Positions 37,343-47,747 are shown, counted from the stretch's first letter. The stretch is 64,000 nt of DNA from Allopontixanthobacter confluentis (GCF_009827615.1 NZ_WTYU01000001.1:951001-1015000); one strand, 5' to 3'. Numbers and translations are program-made. The notes: generated by a model from the letters alone, not told the origin.

Positions 37343-38866
37343 ATGAACAGATCGACACAAATGCTGGCATCCCTCGCCTTGCTCGCCATGCTGGGTGGAT
37401 GCGGCAAATCAGCAGAGGAAAAATACTCCCGGGCGCAGACTGCGTTTTCCCAGCATGATTATGCCGCAAGCCGGCTCGATCTGATTTCCGCACTGGTGGA
37501 TGATCCGCAGAACAAGGCCATGCTGGAACTGCTGGCAAAAACACAGCTGGCACTGGGCGATGGCGACGGCGCAGCGGCCAGCCTGAGTGCATTGGGTGGT
37601 GCCGGGAACAATGGTGGCCTGGCAATCCTGATGGCTGAGGCGAATGTGCTGCGCGGGCGCTATGATGAAGCGCTTGCCGCGCTGTCCGGCATAAATCAGG
37701 CAGAAGCTGCCCGCATTACCGGGTTGGCGCATCTGGGCAAGGGCGATGCGGCGGCTGCGCGCAAGGCGTTCGAAGCGGGCCTTGGAATGGCTGGACCGCA
37801 GGCAAGGCTGCAGGCAGCCTATGCGCGGCTGGAATTGGGCTCTGGCCGCACGGTGGCGGCCAAAAAACTTGCTGACATGGCCGCTGCCGCCAAGCCGGCG
37901 CCACTTGAAGCCCTGCTGGTTTCTGCTGAAGTTGCGGTTGCACAGAACAATTTGCGGCAGGCATTGGCAACCTATGACAAGACATTGTCAGCCTATCCGG
38001 CAAATTTTGCGGCATCGCTTGGTAAGGTGGGCGTGCTGGGCGATCTTGGCCGCATTGATGATGCAGATAAGCTTTTGCAGACGATTGCTGCCGATGCGCC
38101 GGACAATGCGAAGATAATTTACCTTCAGGCGCGCATTGCGGCGGCCAGAAACCAATGGTCTGCTGCGCGCACCATATTGCAGGCGCAGGAACCGTTGATG
38201 GAAGAAAACCCGTCAATGCAGGTAGTCTATGCAGAATCCCTGCTGCGGATCGGACAGGTGGAGCAGGCCCGCGCCAAGCTGGTGCCTTTGCTGCGGAAAT
38301 ATCCGGCCAACCGGAAAATCCGGTTCCTGCTAGGCGAAGCGCAGGTTGCAGGAAAGGAATTTGCAGGCGCGCTGGCAAGTTTGACGCCGCTGACGAACCG
38401 CCCCGATGCACACCCGGAAGAACTGGCGCTGGCCGCCAAAGCGGCAAAGGGTGCGGGCGATGGTGCATATGCCGATCTTGCGCGCAGGGCGAAGGTTCCT
38501 GCGCCAGAATGGCTGGGCGGGCATTTGGCGACAGGCGATGCTGCTCTCAGGAATGGCGATTGGGCGGCCGCATCGCGCAGCTATCAGTCAATCGTGGATC
38601 GCACAGCTGTTCCGGGTGCAATGGTGCTGAATAATCTCGCTTACGCCAAATCCCGTATGGGCCAGACAGATGAGGCTGTCGAGCTGGCGCTCAAGGCGCT
38701 TGAGGCGATGCCCGGCAACCCGTCCATCATGGACACCGCGGGCTGGCTGCTGGTGGACACGGGCAAGGACCGGAAGCGCGGCATCGCCTTGCTGCAAGCT
38801 GCGGCGCAAAAGGCGCCTGACAATGCCGCAATCGCCCGCCATTTGGCAGCGGCACAAAGCCGCTGA
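37343..38866 (+). CDS. TPR-repeat lipoprotein, possibly PEP-CTERM/exosortase-related
   Basis: A 507-residue protein with a lipoprotein signal ([16 protein letters not shown], lipobox LGGC). About a dozen TPR-like units cover the mature part (for example YSRAQTAFSQHDYAASRLDL and LNNLAYAKSRMGQTDEAVEL). It resembles the PrsT-type TPR lipoproteins linked to PEP-CTERM/exosortase systems but is shorter than that family as I remember it. It is convergent with a PEP-CTERM protein 24 bp away. A role in export or assembly of surface polysaccharide or protein is inferred. Confidence 0.75.
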   Translation: MNRSTQMLASLALLAMLGGCGKSAEEKYSRAQTAFSQHDYAASRLDLISALVDDPQNKAMLELLAKTQLALGDGDGAAASLSALGGAGNNGGLAILMAEANVLRGRYDEALAALSGINQAEAARITGLAHLGKGDAAAARKAFEAGLGMAGPQARLQAAYARLELGSGRTVAAKKLADMAAAAKPAPLEALLVSAEVAVAQNNLRQALATYDKTLSAYPANFAASLGKVGVLGDLGRIDDADKLLQTIAADAPDNAKIIYLQARIAAARNQWSAARTILQAQEPLMEENPSMQVVYAESLLRIGQVEQARAKLVPLLRKYPANRKIRFLLGEAQVAGKEFAGALASLTPLTNRPDAHPEELALAAKAAKGAGDGAYADLARRAKVPAPEWLGGHLATGDAALRNGDWAAASRSYQSIVDRTAVPGAMVLNNLAYAKSRMGQTDEAVELALKALEAMPGNPSIMDTAGWLLVDTGKDRKRGIALLQAAAQKAPDNAAIARHLAAAQSR

Positions 38867-38890
38867 CTGGCAAGCGGGCAGCTTAAGTAG

Positions 38891-39583
38891 TCAGGCAGGC
38901 CGCAAACCGCGCGACTGGCGCCTGCGGGCTAGGCCAAGACCAATTAGCGAAACGCCAAGAATACCGAGCATACCGGGTTCCGGAACCCTGGTGCCGCCTG
39001 AACTGCTGGACACCTGCTGACCGCTGGCAGAACTGACCGTGCCTGCGCCTGTCACCGACTGGTAGCGGACAAAGAAATCATCCAGCGTCAGCGAGGCAAG
39101 TGGATCAGCGAAGTTAAGCGTCAAGGTGCCCATGCCGGTTTCGCCAGCAGCAGCGCCGCCGGTATTGCCTGCACATGATCCGCTGTTGCCGCCTTTGAAG
39201 CAAACATCGACATTGCCGACGCCATTGGGATAGTTCGAATCTGTGACCACGAAGCTGTAATCACCGGTGCTGCTGGCGCTGGCGATATCGGGGTTGGTAT
39301 TAAAGGCAAAGCTGCTGACGCGCGAACCGACATCACCGCTGGTGGTGTTGCTGACGACATAATCGAAGCTGTAAGTCGTGTCGGTCACACCGGTTAGGGT
39401 GAAGGTTGTTTCGGCGGTCAGTCCGCTAATGGTTGTGCCATTGGAAAAGCCATCATATTTGATGGTGAAGCTCTCGCCGATATCGCCGCCATCCAGCAAG
39501 ATTGGCTCAGCCAGGGCAGGCGTAGCAAAGACAGTGCCAGCAAAAGCGGCAGCCAGTGCGAGTTTGGAAAAATATGTGGTCAT
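38891..39583 (-). CDS. PEP-CTERM sorted secreted protein
   Basis: A 230-residue protein from ATG 39583 (MTTYFSKLALAAAFAGTVFA, signal peptide). The mature part is a Ser/Thr/Gly-rich beta domain. The sorting tail is VPEPGMLGILGVSLIGLGLARRR: the VPEP motif, a membrane helix and a basic end, as recognised by exosortase A-type enzymes. The pattern FDYVVSNTTSGD resembles the cistern-type PEP-CTERM proteins of sphingomonads. No exosortase gene is in the window. Confidence 0.88.
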   Translation of the reverse strand: MTTYFSKLALAAAFAGTVFATPALAEPILLDGGDIGESFTIKYDGFSNGTTISGLTAETTFTLTGVTDTTYSFDYVVSNTTSGDVGSRVSSFAFNTNPDIASASSTGDYSFVVTDSNYPNGVGNVDVCFKGGNSGSCAGNTGGAAAGETGMGTLTLNFADPLASLTLDDFFVRYQSVTGAGTVSSASGQQVSSSSGGTRVPEPGMLGILGVSLIGLGLARRRQSRGLRPA

Positions 39584-39820
39584 TGAGGTGCCCCCGCACT
39601 TGCATAAATGGTTTACGCAAATTGATGCAAGACATGTGCCATATGCGGCAGCAGGCCATTTTCGATAGTTAACAAGCACCCGACAGTGCGTGTTTCGTAA
39701 GATTTTCCGACAGGTGGCAGCAGCAAGGGCGCACATCAGCCCAGTGCAATGAAGCTCCGCAAACCATACGCCGCCTGCGCCAGCGAGTTAAAGCCACGAG
39801 CCAACCGCGGGCATCGGGTT

Positions 39821-40390
39821 TCAACCCTGCTGGCGCAGGGCAATATCGCTCATGAAACGGGCGGCATTGCCCTTGGCCAGCCATTCGGCCTCTGCCGCCA
39901 CAGCGCCGAGCATTTCGGCAAGATCATCCAGTTCCGTCTTGGCGTAATTGCCCAGCACATGGGAATGCACGCGGTCCTTGTGGCCAGGATGGCCAATGCC
40001 AAGGCGAACGCGCTGAAAATCATTGCCGCAATGGGCGCCTATTGACCGCAGGCCATTATGCCCCGCTGTCCCGCCCCCCTGTTTGACCTTGACCTTGAAA
40101 GGGGCGAGGTCGAGTTCGTCATGAAAGACCGTCAGCGCATCATTTTCCAGCTTGAAGAAGCGCATGGCTTCCCCAACCGAGCGGCCGCTTTCATTCATGA
40201 AAGTAGCCGGTTTGAGGAAGATGATACGCTGCCCGCCAATCCGGCCATCCTGCACCCAGCCTGAGAATTTCTTCTGCACGGGCGCGAATTCATACATGTC
40301 GGCCACGACGTCGATCGCCATGTAGCCGACATTATGCCGGTTCATCGCATATTGCGGACCGGGATTACCGAGGCCTACCCAAAGTTGCAT
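39821..40390 (-). CDS. pth: peptidyl-tRNA hydrolase
   Basis: A 189-residue enzyme that releases peptides from stalled peptidyl-tRNA. The start is ATG 40390 (MQLWVGLGNPGPQY). The catalytic His is in NRHNVGYM; substrate-binding motifs are KPATFMNESG, HDELDL and GGGTAGHNGLRS. It follows rplY in the usual rplY-pth pair, separated by a hairpin terminator. Confidence 0.96.
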   Translation of the reverse strand: MQLWVGLGNPGPQYAMNRHNVGYMAIDVVADMYEFAPVQKKFSGWVQDGRIGGQRIIFLKPATFMNESGRSVGEAMRFFKLENDALTVFHDELDLAPFKVKVKQGGGTAGHNGLRSIGAHCGNDFQRVRLGIGHPGHKDRVHSHVLGNYAKTELDDLAEMLGAVAAEAEWLAKGNAARFMSDIALRQQG

Positions 40391-40423
40391 TGCGCCCACC
40401 TAGACAAATTGCGCTGAAAAGCA

Positions 40424-40457
40424 AAACGCCGGCCTTCCTTATGGAAAGCCGGCGTTT
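40424..40457. terminator. hairpin terminator between rplY and pth
   Basis: Left arm AAACGCCGGCCTTCC (40424-40438) and right arm GGAAAGCCGGCGTTT (40443-40457) form a 15-bp stem with one mismatch around loop TTAT. On the minus strand it ends in TTTTGC. It would end or attenuate rplY transcription before pth. Confidence 0.7.
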
Positions 40458-40488
40458 CAAAATCATGCCGGAATGGCAGGGGCGATTA

Positions 40489-41172
40489 TCAGCCCTTGGC
40501 TTCCTGTTCCGCGGCTGCATCAGCATCCAGGCCCTGTTCAGTCGCGGCGGTTCCACCAGCTTCCATTTCGTCACTGTCAGAAGCTTCGCCTTCGGCACGC
40601 TTGAGCGCGGACGGAGCAACGATTGTGGCAATGGTGAAGTCACGATCGGTAATCGCGCTTTCCGAACCCTTAGGCAGCTTGACGGTGCTGATGTGGATCG
40701 AATCGCCAACTTCGAGACCGGTAACGTCGATCTGGATTTCGTCGGGGATCTTGTCCGATTCGCACACCAGGTCGAGGTCGTGACGGACCACGTTAAGCAC
40801 GCCGCCCTTTTTCAGACCGGGGCTGGCTTCTTCGTTCACGAACACCACCGGAACGGCGACTTCGATCTTCGAATCCTTCGACAGACGCAGGAAATCTGCG
40901 TGCAGCGGCAGGTCGGTCACGGGGTGAAAGGCAACATCCTTGGGCAGGGTGCGCACGCTCTTGCCGCCAACGTCGATCATGACGATCGAATTCATGAAGT
41001 GGCCGGTTCCAAGCTGACGGATCAGCTCCTTGGCTTCGACATGGATCGGAGTGGCTTCTTCTTTGCCGCCATAAATGACAGCAGGTACACGGCCTTCGCG
41101 ACGCAGTGCACGGGAGGCTCCCTTGCCAGCCCGTTCGCGCGTCTCGGCCGGCAGGGTCAGAGCGTCGCTCAT
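40489..41172 (-). CDS. rplY: 50S ribosomal protein L25/CTC
   Basis: A 227-residue long-form L25 (CTC) protein that binds 5S rRNA. The ATG at 41172 ([16 protein letters not shown]) is the family start. The L25 domain (about 1-95) contains [19 protein letters not shown]. The C-terminal TL5 domain covers about 100-190, and an acidic Ala/Glu tail ends the protein ([18 protein letters not shown]). An in-frame upstream extension has no ribosomal-protein character and is rejected. Confidence 0.95.
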   Translation of the reverse strand: MSDALTLPAETRERAGKGASRALRREGRVPAVIYGGKEEATPIHVEAKELIRQLGTGHFMNSIVMIDVGGKSVRTLPKDVAFHPVTDLPLHADFLRLSKDSKIEVAVPVVFVNEEASPGLKKGGVLNVVRHDLDLVCESDKIPDEIQIDVTGLEVGDSIHISTVKLPKGSESAITDRDFTIATIVAPSALKRAEGEASDSDEMEAGGTAATEQGLDADAAAEQEAKG

Positions 41173-41332
41173 AATAATTGCCTTTCGAATTGCATTGAAT
41201 AACAGTTTTCCGCAGCCAAGCCTCCAGGGATGACCTTGGCCGGAAGCGCGCGCCTTTACGGACATTCTGACGCGAAGACAAGTGTTGATGCGATCCGTAT
41301 ATGCGTGGGGGGTATTTGGGCGGCGCGGCGAA

Positions 41333-42214
41333 TTACTGGATGCGGGTGACCGTATATCCGCGTTTCTGCAACAGCGCAGGCAGCGCATCCGGCCCTGCCA
41401 TATGGGCCGCACCCACCGCGATGAGGGCAGGCGGGTCAGCCGGCAGGGATTGTGCCAGCAATGCTGCCCAGCGGGCGTTGCGCCGCACCAGCAGGGCATC
41501 GCGCAGTTGCGCATCCGCCAGCAGCCCTTGCGAATTTTCGCGGGCCAAGGCGGTCATATCGCCCGCGCGCCACATTTTGGCCAACCGCTCGCTCTCGCCT
41601 TGCGGCTTCCGGCTTTCCTCCACTACGGCGGCCAGCAAATCGCGCTGGTCAGCTTCGGGCAACTGGTCGAAAATACTCAGCTGGCGCTCTGCCCCTTCCA
41701 ACTCCTGCACCGGCCTGCCTCTGAAGCGGCGAAGCAAGGCGCGATCCACGCCATTATCAGGGTCGCCGCCTTGCAGGCTCTGCGCCAGCATCAGTGCCGC
41801 CGCCCAACTTTCGATGGTGGCAAAATCACCCGTTTCATAGCCAGCTTTAGCTATCAATTCGCCAAGGGCCGGGCGGTGTTGCGCAGCAAGGCGGCTGGTC
41901 AGCGGCAGTTGGCCCGGCGTTTGCGCAAGGCGCGTAAAAACCGCGGAAACCGCCGCGCTGTCATCCAGCCCGGCGATCTCCACGATCAATATATCTGCAC
42001 CTTCAATCGCATCTGACAGCGCTGGTGTTTCCCAATCCGCGCCATCGGGCAATGTGTGGATGGTGCCAAACAGCCACCCCTCCAGCGTCCCGTCACCTGA
42101 CTTGATTTCCCACAGGGCGGGGCTGGGGCGCGGCGGCTCAGGCTCAGGGGTCGCCCCACCGCAGGCAGCCAGCACCATGGCTGCCAATGCGGTAAAGGCA
42201 ATGGTTTTCCTCAC
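41333..42214 (-). CDS. TraB/GumN family lipoprotein (paralogue 2)
   Basis: A 293-residue protein with lipoprotein signal ([13 protein letters not shown]). The TraB/GumN (Tiki-like) signature is present: [12 protein letters not shown] near the start of the mature domain, two acidic residues in [10 protein letters not shown], and [13 protein letters not shown] near the end. Family members are probable metal-dependent proteases of the cell surface. It overlaps the upstream paralogue by four bases and arose by tandem duplication, but the two have diverged considerably. Confidence 0.85.
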   Translation of the reverse strand: MRKTIAFTALAAMVLAACGGATPEPEPPRPSPALWEIKSGDGTLEGWLFGTIHTLPDGADWETPALSDAIEGADILIVEIAGLDDSAAVSAVFTRLAQTPGQLPLTSRLAAQHRPALGELIAKAGYETGDFATIESWAAALMLAQSLQGGDPDNGVDRALLRRFRGRPVQELEGAERQLSIFDQLPEADQRDLLAAVVEESRKPQGESERLAKMWRAGDMTALARENSQGLLADAQLRDALLVRRNARWAALLAQSLPADPPALIAVGAAHMAGPDALPALLQKRGYTVTRIQ

Positions 42215-43146
42215 TGGACGCGGTGGGTGGTGATGCCGCGCGCCATCAGCGCATCCTGCACGCTTTTGCTGCCGGCAAGATGGCCTGCGCCCACCGCAAT
42301 GAAGACAGTGCCGGGCGTATCGAGCCGATCATCAATCCACGAAGCCCAGTTGGCATTGCGCTGATACAGCAGCCGGTCCGCAAGAAGCGGATCGGAAAGA
42401 CCTTCGTTCATCAGTGCGGCCAGCCCGTCAGCATCGCCTTCCAGCCATTCGGCCACCATCTTGTCCAGCATCGGTTTGATCGTATCGACCCCTTCTGCGG
42501 CCTGGACAAGAAACTTGATCTGGCTGTCGAGCGGCAAATCATCAAACACCGACATCTGGAACGCCACCGTTTCCAGCTCGCCACGCTTCTTCGCTTCGCC
42601 GCCTTCCTTGGTCAGCACAGCTTCCACGCCGCTTTCGGGGCTATAGCCTTGCTTCATCAGCGGCAGGATGGACAGCATCATGCTGGCATACCAGGGTTCA
42701 AACCGGTCAAATGCCGCTTCGGGCAGGCCCAGCTTGACCATGGCGGCATCATAGGATGCCCGCTGTTCGTCATTCAGCATGGCGCGCAGCGTTTTGCCTT
42801 CCGGCAGGATGCCTTTTTCCATCAGGATGGTCTGCATTATTGCCGGCGTTTCGGGTGTGGTCATGATTTCGGTAATCAGCATATCGGATGATGCAAGCGC
42901 GGCTGCGACATCGCCCTTGTACCAGTCTACTTCCTTGGGCAGCGCATGAACGGTGCCGAACAGATAGACAGTCGTGTCTTCGTCATACACTTTCCACAAG
43001 GCAGGCCCGGCCATTTCCATCTGCGCGGCTGGCACTTGTGCGGCTTGGACAGGGGTCGGCTTCTGCTGCTGCGCACAGGCCGGAGCGCCAAAAAGAATGG
43101 CGGTGCCGGATAGGAGGCAGGCGATAGTTTTTGCAAAGGATCTCAT
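42211..43146 (-). CDS. TraB/GumN family protein (paralogue 1)
   Basis: A 311-residue exported protein from ATG 43146 (MRSFAKTIACLLSGTAILFG). The signal ends at APACAQ, which may be cleaved or lipidated. The TraB motifs are YLFGTVHALPKE, MLITEIMTTPE and AVGAGHLAGSKSV. The shared architecture with the next gene (WKVYD/WEIKS followed by LFGT.H.LP) shows tandem duplication. Its ATG is clear and an upstream extension is rejected. Confidence 0.85.
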   Translation of the reverse strand: MRSFAKTIACLLSGTAILFGAPACAQQQKPTPVQAAQVPAAQMEMAGPALWKVYDEDTTVYLFGTVHALPKEVDWYKGDVAAALASSDMLITEIMTTPETPAIMQTILMEKGILPEGKTLRAMLNDEQRASYDAAMVKLGLPEAAFDRFEPWYASMMLSILPLMKQGYSPESGVEAVLTKEGGEAKKRGELETVAFQMSVFDDLPLDSQIKFLVQAAEGVDTIKPMLDKMVAEWLEGDADGLAALMNEGLSDPLLADRLLYQRNANWASWIDDRLDTPGTVFIAVGAGHLAGSKSVQDALMARGITTHRVQ

Positions 43147-43201
43147 AGCATGTTTTCCTGGATTGGATGTTTCAATTTGCTGAATGTGGGTTGGAACAAA
43201 A

Positions 43202-43870
43202 TCAAGAATATCGGCGATAAAACCAGACGGCAGACCAGATGACTGCGACAATCAGCAGCAACACCATTGGGTTCTGCTCTGGCAGCAGCCCGGCACGTGT
43301 AGCGACCCACCAGCCCGGCGTGATGAACAGATAGGCATGACCGGCGATATTCGCACCATCGACATAGCTGGCCCGGTCATGTTCATCAGTCATGCGCCAC
43401 CACAGAATGGTGACAATCGGGCCACCTACCAGCCACAACATGATCAAGATCAGCGCGGGATAGGCCGGGATCGGGCCATCAGACAGCAGCGACGTGCCTT
43501 CGGGCGCGAAGTAGGCCAGAAACATGCCGATCACCGCACTGAATGCGACGAGCACATACATCAAGCTGCGTGACCGCCTCGTGCTGCGTGAAAGCGGTTC
43601 TTTACTGCCATTTGCGCGCTTCAGCCAAACCCTGGCGGCAGACAGCGCAAATCCGCCGACAATGGCTATCCAGACAGCGTAAATCGCCGCCAGAACCGTG
43701 GGGCTGTCCCCGCCACCAGCATCGGTGAAGCCTGTGACCACGCCAGCGCCGAATGCGGTGGTCAGCACGGTGGCAGCGATCAAGGCAACCAGCAAAGCCA
43801 TGGATGGGACGTTTGTGGGCGTAGCCATGTCGAGATCGGCGTTCGGCATGTTGGCATCAGGATTGGTCAT
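43202..43870 (-). CDS. multi-pass membrane protein of a regulator operon
   Basis: A 222-residue protein from ATG 43870 (MTNPDANMPNADLDM). It has five to six membrane helices (for example MALLVALIAATVLTTAFGAG and MYVLVAFSAVIGMFLAYF). No catalytic motif or family is recognised. It overlaps the end of the HTH regulator gene by 14 bases and is probably controlled by it. Confidence 0.72.
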   Translation of the reverse strand: MTNPDANMPNADLDMATPTNVPSMALLVALIAATVLTTAFGAGVVTGFTDAGGGDSPTVLAAIYAVWIAIVGGFALSAARVWLKRANGSKEPLSRSTRRSRSLMYVLVAFSAVIGMFLAYFAPEGTSLLSDGPIPAYPALILIMLWLVGGPIVTILWWRMTDEHDRASYVDGANIAGHAYLFITPGWWVATRAGLLPEQNPMVLLLIVAVIWSAVWFYRRYS

Positions 43871-44051
43871 CGAAAATCTCCTCGATGGGCATTTCAAAAA
43901 GGCGGGCGAGTTTGAAGGCGAGGGGGAGCGACGGGTCATGCTTGCCGGTCTCTATGGCGTTAACCGCCTGTCGAGAGACATCGAGATGTACTGCCAGTTC
44001 CGCCTGGCTCCAGTTTCGCATTGCGCGCAGAACCTTGAGGCGGTTTTTCAT
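43857..44051 (-). CDS. XRE-family HTH regulator
   Basis: A 64-residue single-domain regulator, nearly all helix-turn-helix: LKVLRAMRNWSQAELAVHLDVSRQAVNAIE, in parts, then TGKHDPSLPLAFKLARLFEM and an EIFDDQS end. This is the compact YozG/HTH_3 type often found beside small membrane proteins. It lies between two membrane-protein genes (overlaps ATGA and 14 bp). Palindromic operators sit just upstream of the operon. Confidence 0.88.
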   Translation of the reverse strand: MKNRLKVLRAMRNWSQAELAVHLDVSRQAVNAIETGKHDPSLPLAFKLARLFEMPIEEIFDDQS

Positions 44052-44443
44052 GCGGGGTTCCGCAATCTGGCACCATAAAAGCCGACGAAGAATGCAAGGA
44101 TGGCCGCTGGCGCGACAAGCGCGGCGTAAGCCTCGACAAGGCGCGCTCCGTCAATGCCTGTAAAAGCGCCCTCGATGATGAAGGGCCGAACAAGAAACAA
44201 GACCACCGTGGTCGCAAAGGCCGCGGATGCGCCCTGTTTCCAAAGGCCATCAAGATATTCGTCACGCAGTTTGCCGATGAGCAAAATGGCGAGGCTTACC
44301 AGTGCGAGGCCAATGCTGAGGCCGCGCAGGAAGTCGGCCAGATCAAAGGCGATGGCGGCAATGTGAAGAATAATGGCAGCGCTGCCCATGAATGCAGCAG
44401 TGATGACCATGGCGGCTTTTTGGTCAGCGGTGAGAGTGAGCAT
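44048..44443 (-). CDS. small four-helix membrane protein, first gene of regulator operon
   Basis: A 131-residue protein with about four membrane helices (AAMVITAAFMGSAAIILHIA, GLSIGLALVSLAILLIG, ASAAFATTVVLFLV, ALVAPAAILAFFVGFYG). Such proteins often accompany compact XRE regulators in three-gene operons; the function is unknown. Its ATG at 44443 is only 15 bases from the first operator half-site, and its stop overlaps the regulator start. Confidence 0.72.
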   Translation of the reverse strand: MLTLTADQKAAMVITAAFMGSAAIILHIAAIAFDLADFLRGLSIGLALVSLAILLIGKLRDEYLDGLWKQGASAAFATTVVLFLVRPFIIEGAFTGIDGARLVEAYAALVAPAAILAFFVGFYGARLRNPA

Positions 44444-44457
44444 CGAAAAGAACTTCC

Positions 44458-44525
44458 TTATGTCAGGTTGTGCTGACTTTATGTCGTGATTCGCTGACTA
44501 TGTCAACACTACCTGACATAAAGTC
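44458..44525. promoter_or_regulatory. nested palindromic operators of the XRE operon
   Basis: Two perfect 11-bp inverted pairs overlap: TTATGTCAGGT (44458-44468) with ACCTGACATAA (44511-44521), and GACTTTATGTC (44475-44485) with GACATAAAGTC (44515-44525). A further CTATGTCA lies between them. The core is TGACATAA. The position right before the first gene suggests autoregulation by the XRE protein. Confidence 0.65.
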
Positions 44526-44642
44526 GGTATATCATGTCATTTTGGCATCCGCAGCGCTGATGTTTGGCGCGTGTGTTGCAGTGCGGCATTGACCCCGTTT
44601 CGGCCATCCGCCAAAGCCCTTCGCATAATGACGGGCAATCTG

Positions 44643-45542
44643 ATGACACGCGATCCGACCAACAGCTTTCAGGACATGATCCTGGCACTCCACGATTTCT
44701 GGAGCGCGAATGGCTGCCTTATCCTGCAACCCTATGACATGCGCATGGGGGCGGGCACTTTTCATCCGGCAACCACCCTGCGCGCGCTGGGGCCGGAACC
44801 ATGGAATGCTGCCTTTGTGCAGCCTTGCCGCCGGCCAACTGACGGGCGCTATGGCGAAAACCCCAACCGGCTTCAGCATTATTACCAGTATCAGGTTATC
44901 CTGAAGCCAAGCCCCGCGAATTTGCAGGAGCTTTACCTGCAAAGCCTGGGCGTCATCGGCATCGATCCGCTGAAGCATGACATCCGCTTTGTCGAAGATG
45001 ACTGGGAATCGCCCACGCTGGGCGCATGGGGTCTGGGCTGGGAAGTCTGGTGTGACGGGATGGAAGTGACCCAGTTCACCTATTTTCAGCAGATGGGCGG
45101 CTATGATTGCAAGCCTGTCGCAGGGGAACTCACTTACGGTCTGGAACGCCTCGCCATGTATATTCAGGGCGTGGACAATGTGTACGACCTTAATTTCGAC
45201 GGGCGCGGCGTCAGTTACGGCGATGTGTTTCTCGAAAATGAAAAACAGATGAGCACGTGGAATTTCGAAGTGGCCGACACCGAGGCGCTGTTCGACCTGT
45301 TCAGGAAAGCGGTGGCGGAATGCCAGAACTGCCTGACTGCCAAATTGCCGCTGCCCGCCTATGAACAAGCAATCGAGGCGAGCCATATTTTCAACCTGTT
45401 GCAGGCCCGCGGCGTAATTTCGGTGCAGGAACGCGCCAGTTACATGGGCCAGGTGCGCGATCTGGCGCGCGGTTCGTGCCAGGTTTACATGGCGAAAAAT
45501 GCTGATCGGTGGGCGCAGGCATTCCCGGAGTGGTCAGCATGA
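44643..45542 (+). CDS. glyQ: glycyl-tRNA synthetase alpha subunit
   Basis: Catalytic subunit of the heterotetrameric bacterial glycyl-tRNA synthetase. I use ATG 44643 ([20 protein letters not shown], 299 residues); ATG 44628 is also possible. Class II features are [19 protein letters not shown] (overlapping), the [20 protein letters not shown] region and [13 protein letters not shown]. The stop overlaps glyS by four bases, so both subunits are made together. Confidence 0.97.
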   Translation: MTRDPTNSFQDMILALHDFWSANGCLILQPYDMRMGAGTFHPATTLRALGPEPWNAAFVQPCRRPTDGRYGENPNRLQHYYQYQVILKPSPANLQELYLQSLGVIGIDPLKHDIRFVEDDWESPTLGAWGLGWEVWCDGMEVTQFTYFQQMGGYDCKPVAGELTYGLERLAMYIQGVDNVYDLNFDGRGVSYGDVFLENEKQMSTWNFEVADTEALFDLFRKAVAECQNCLTAKLPLPAYEQAIEASHIFNLLQARGVISVQERASYMGQVRDLARGSCQVYMAKNADRWAQAFPEWSA

Positions 45543-47689
45543 CCGATTTCCTGCTCGAACTGCGCTGCGAAGAAATCCCCGCACGGATGCATAAAGGCGC
45601 GCGCGCCGATCTGGAGAAGCTCTTTCACGCCCAGATGGACGCTGCGGGCGTGTCGCTGGGCGAAATTACCGTCTGGTCCACGCCGCGCCGCCTTGCCCTC
45701 ATTGCACGCGGCCTGCCGCAGCAGACCGAAGCGGTCAGCGAAGAAGCCAAAGGCCCGCCAGAAGGCGCGCCTGATCAGGCGATTGACGGTTTCTGCCGCA
45801 AGAACGGCGTGACGCGGGACCAGCTTGAACTGCGCGATGTCAAAGGCCGGCCAACTTGGTTTGCCGTGATCAACAAGCCGGGCAAGGCTGTGCGCGATGT
45901 GCTGGCCGACGCAATCCCGGCCATCATTCGCAGCTTCCCCTGGCCAAAGAGCATGCGGTGGGGCGCCGCGTCCCTCAGCACGGAAAGCCTGCGCTGGGTG
46001 CGGCCCCTGTCGGGCATTGTCGCCATTCTGGGCGATCAGCTGGTGGAATGCGAAGTTGACGGCGTGACGTCAGGTTACGCGACGATGGGCCACCGTTTTC
46101 ACCACAGCGGCCCCATCACAATCGGCGGCGCGGATGATTATGCGGAAAAACTGCGCGCCTGCCATGTTGTGGTGGACCATGCTGAACGTGAGGCGATCAT
46201 CCGCTCCGGCGCAGCAAAGGCCGCCGCCGATGCCGGGCTGGGTCTGGTGGAAGATGAAGGGCTGGTAGTGGAAAATGCGGGCCTGACCGAATGGCCCGTG
46301 CCTTTGCTCGGCCGGTTTGAAGAAGATTTCCTGGAAGTGCCGCCAGAAACCATCCAGCTGACAGCGCGGGTGAACCAGAAATATTTCGTCTGCGAACAGG
46401 ACGGCAAACTTGCGAATGCCTTTATCTGCACCGCCAATATCGATGCAGCAGATGGCGGCGCGGCGATCGTCGATGGCAACCGCAAAGTCCTCGCCGCACG
46501 CCTGTCGGACGCGCGGTTTTTCTGGGATGTGGACCGGAAGAAAACGCTGGTCGAGCACGCCAAGGGTTTGGAACGGATTACCTTCCACGAAAAGCTTGGC
46601 ACCGTGGCCGACAAGGTCGAACGCGTGGCAAAACTGGCCGAATGGCTGGCCAGCGAAGGCATCGTGCCCAATTGCGACCCCGCCTTGGCGCGGCAGGCAG
46701 CAGAATTGTGCAAAGCAGACCTCGTGTCAGAAATGGTTGGTGAATTTCCAGAATTACAAGGTCTTATGGGCGGATATTACGCCCGCGCCGAAGGCTTGCC
46801 CGATGCCGTGGCCGACGCCATCCGCGATCATTACAAGCCAGTCGGGCAAGGTGATGACGTGCCAACCGAGCCGGTGACAGTGACGGTGAGTTTGGCGGAC
46901 AAGCTGGATACTTTGGTAGGGTTCTTCCAGATTGATGAAAAGCCGACCGGGTCCAAGGATCCATTCGCGCTGCGTCGGGCATCACTGGGCATCCTGCGCC
47001 TGATACTGGAAAATGGCCTACGGACTTCGGTAAGGGATCTTGTCAACGCAGCGGAGCAATCAGGGCGTCCCAATGTTGGCGAAGATGTGGCCAGCTTCTT
47101 CCTCGAGCGCCTAAAGGTGCAGCAGCGGGATGCCGGTATCCGCCACGACATGATTGACGCGGTTGCGTCTGTTGAAACCGGCGGTGACAATGTCCGTATG
47201 GTAAAGCGCGTTGCTGCCTTGCAAGCGTTCATGGCTACCGAAGATGGCACCAACCTCCTTGCGGGGTACAAACGGGCGGCCAATATTCTCAAGAAGGAAG
47301 ACTGGCACGGTATCGAGGGTGAAATCGCCCATACAGGCGAGGAAGATCCTCTCGCGCTGGTCGACAACCCTGACATGAAAGCGGTGATTGCAGCCAAGAT
47401 GGCAGAGCGCCGTTCCTCTTCCCTGTCCTACACGCCGGAACCTGCGGAACAGGCGCTGATCGAAGCGCTCGATCATGCGGAACCCGGCGCAGAAGCCGCG
47501 ATCAAGGCGGAAGATTTCGCCGCGGCCATGGCCGCGCTTGCATCGCTGCGGGCGCCGATTGATGCATTTTTCGATGATGTAACCGTCAATGATGAGGACA
47601 GGGAAAAGCGCGCATCGCGCCTCAACCTGCTCGACCGTTTCCGCAACGCAGTTCAGCGCGTTGCCGATTTTTCCAGGATTGAAGGATAA
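45539..47689 (+). CDS. glyS: glycyl-tRNA synthetase beta subunit
   Basis: A 716-residue tRNA-binding subunit of glycyl-tRNA synthetase. It starts at ATG 45539 within the glyQ stop (ATGA), giving the family start [17 protein letters not shown]. Conserved features include [25 protein letters not shown], the HD-like region and the anticodon-binding DALR-like C-terminus. Co-translated with glyQ. Confidence 0.97.
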   Translation: MTDFLLELRCEEIPARMHKGARADLEKLFHAQMDAAGVSLGEITVWSTPRRLALIARGLPQQTEAVSEEAKGPPEGAPDQAIDGFCRKNGVTRDQLELRDVKGRPTWFAVINKPGKAVRDVLADAIPAIIRSFPWPKSMRWGAASLSTESLRWVRPLSGIVAILGDQLVECEVDGVTSGYATMGHRFHHSGPITIGGADDYAEKLRACHVVVDHAEREAIIRSGAAKAAADAGLGLVEDEGLVVENAGLTEWPVPLLGRFEEDFLEVPPETIQLTARVNQKYFVCEQDGKLANAFICTANIDAADGGAAIVDGNRKVLAARLSDARFFWDVDRKKTLVEHAKGLERITFHEKLGTVADKVERVAKLAEWLASEGIVPNCDPALARQAAELCKADLVSEMVGEFPELQGLMGGYYARAEGLPDAVADAIRDHYKPVGQGDDVPTEPVTVTVSLADKLDTLVGFFQIDEKPTGSKDPFALRRASLGILRLILENGLRTSVRDLVNAAEQSGRPNVGEDVASFFLERLKVQQRDAGIRHDMIDAVASVETGGDNVRMVKRVAALQAFMATEDGTNLLAGYKRAANILKKEDWHGIEGEIAHTGEEDPLALVDNPDMKAVIAAKMAERRSSSLSYTPEPAEQALIEALDHAEPGAEAAIKAEDFAAAMAALASLRAPIDAFFDDVTVNDEDREKRASRLNLLDRFRNAVQRVADFSRIEG

Positions 47690-47747
47690 GCGCGATTCAT
47701 CGCAGCCTTTCATCTGTGTCACTCACTTCAGGAAAGCAGCCCTTTCA

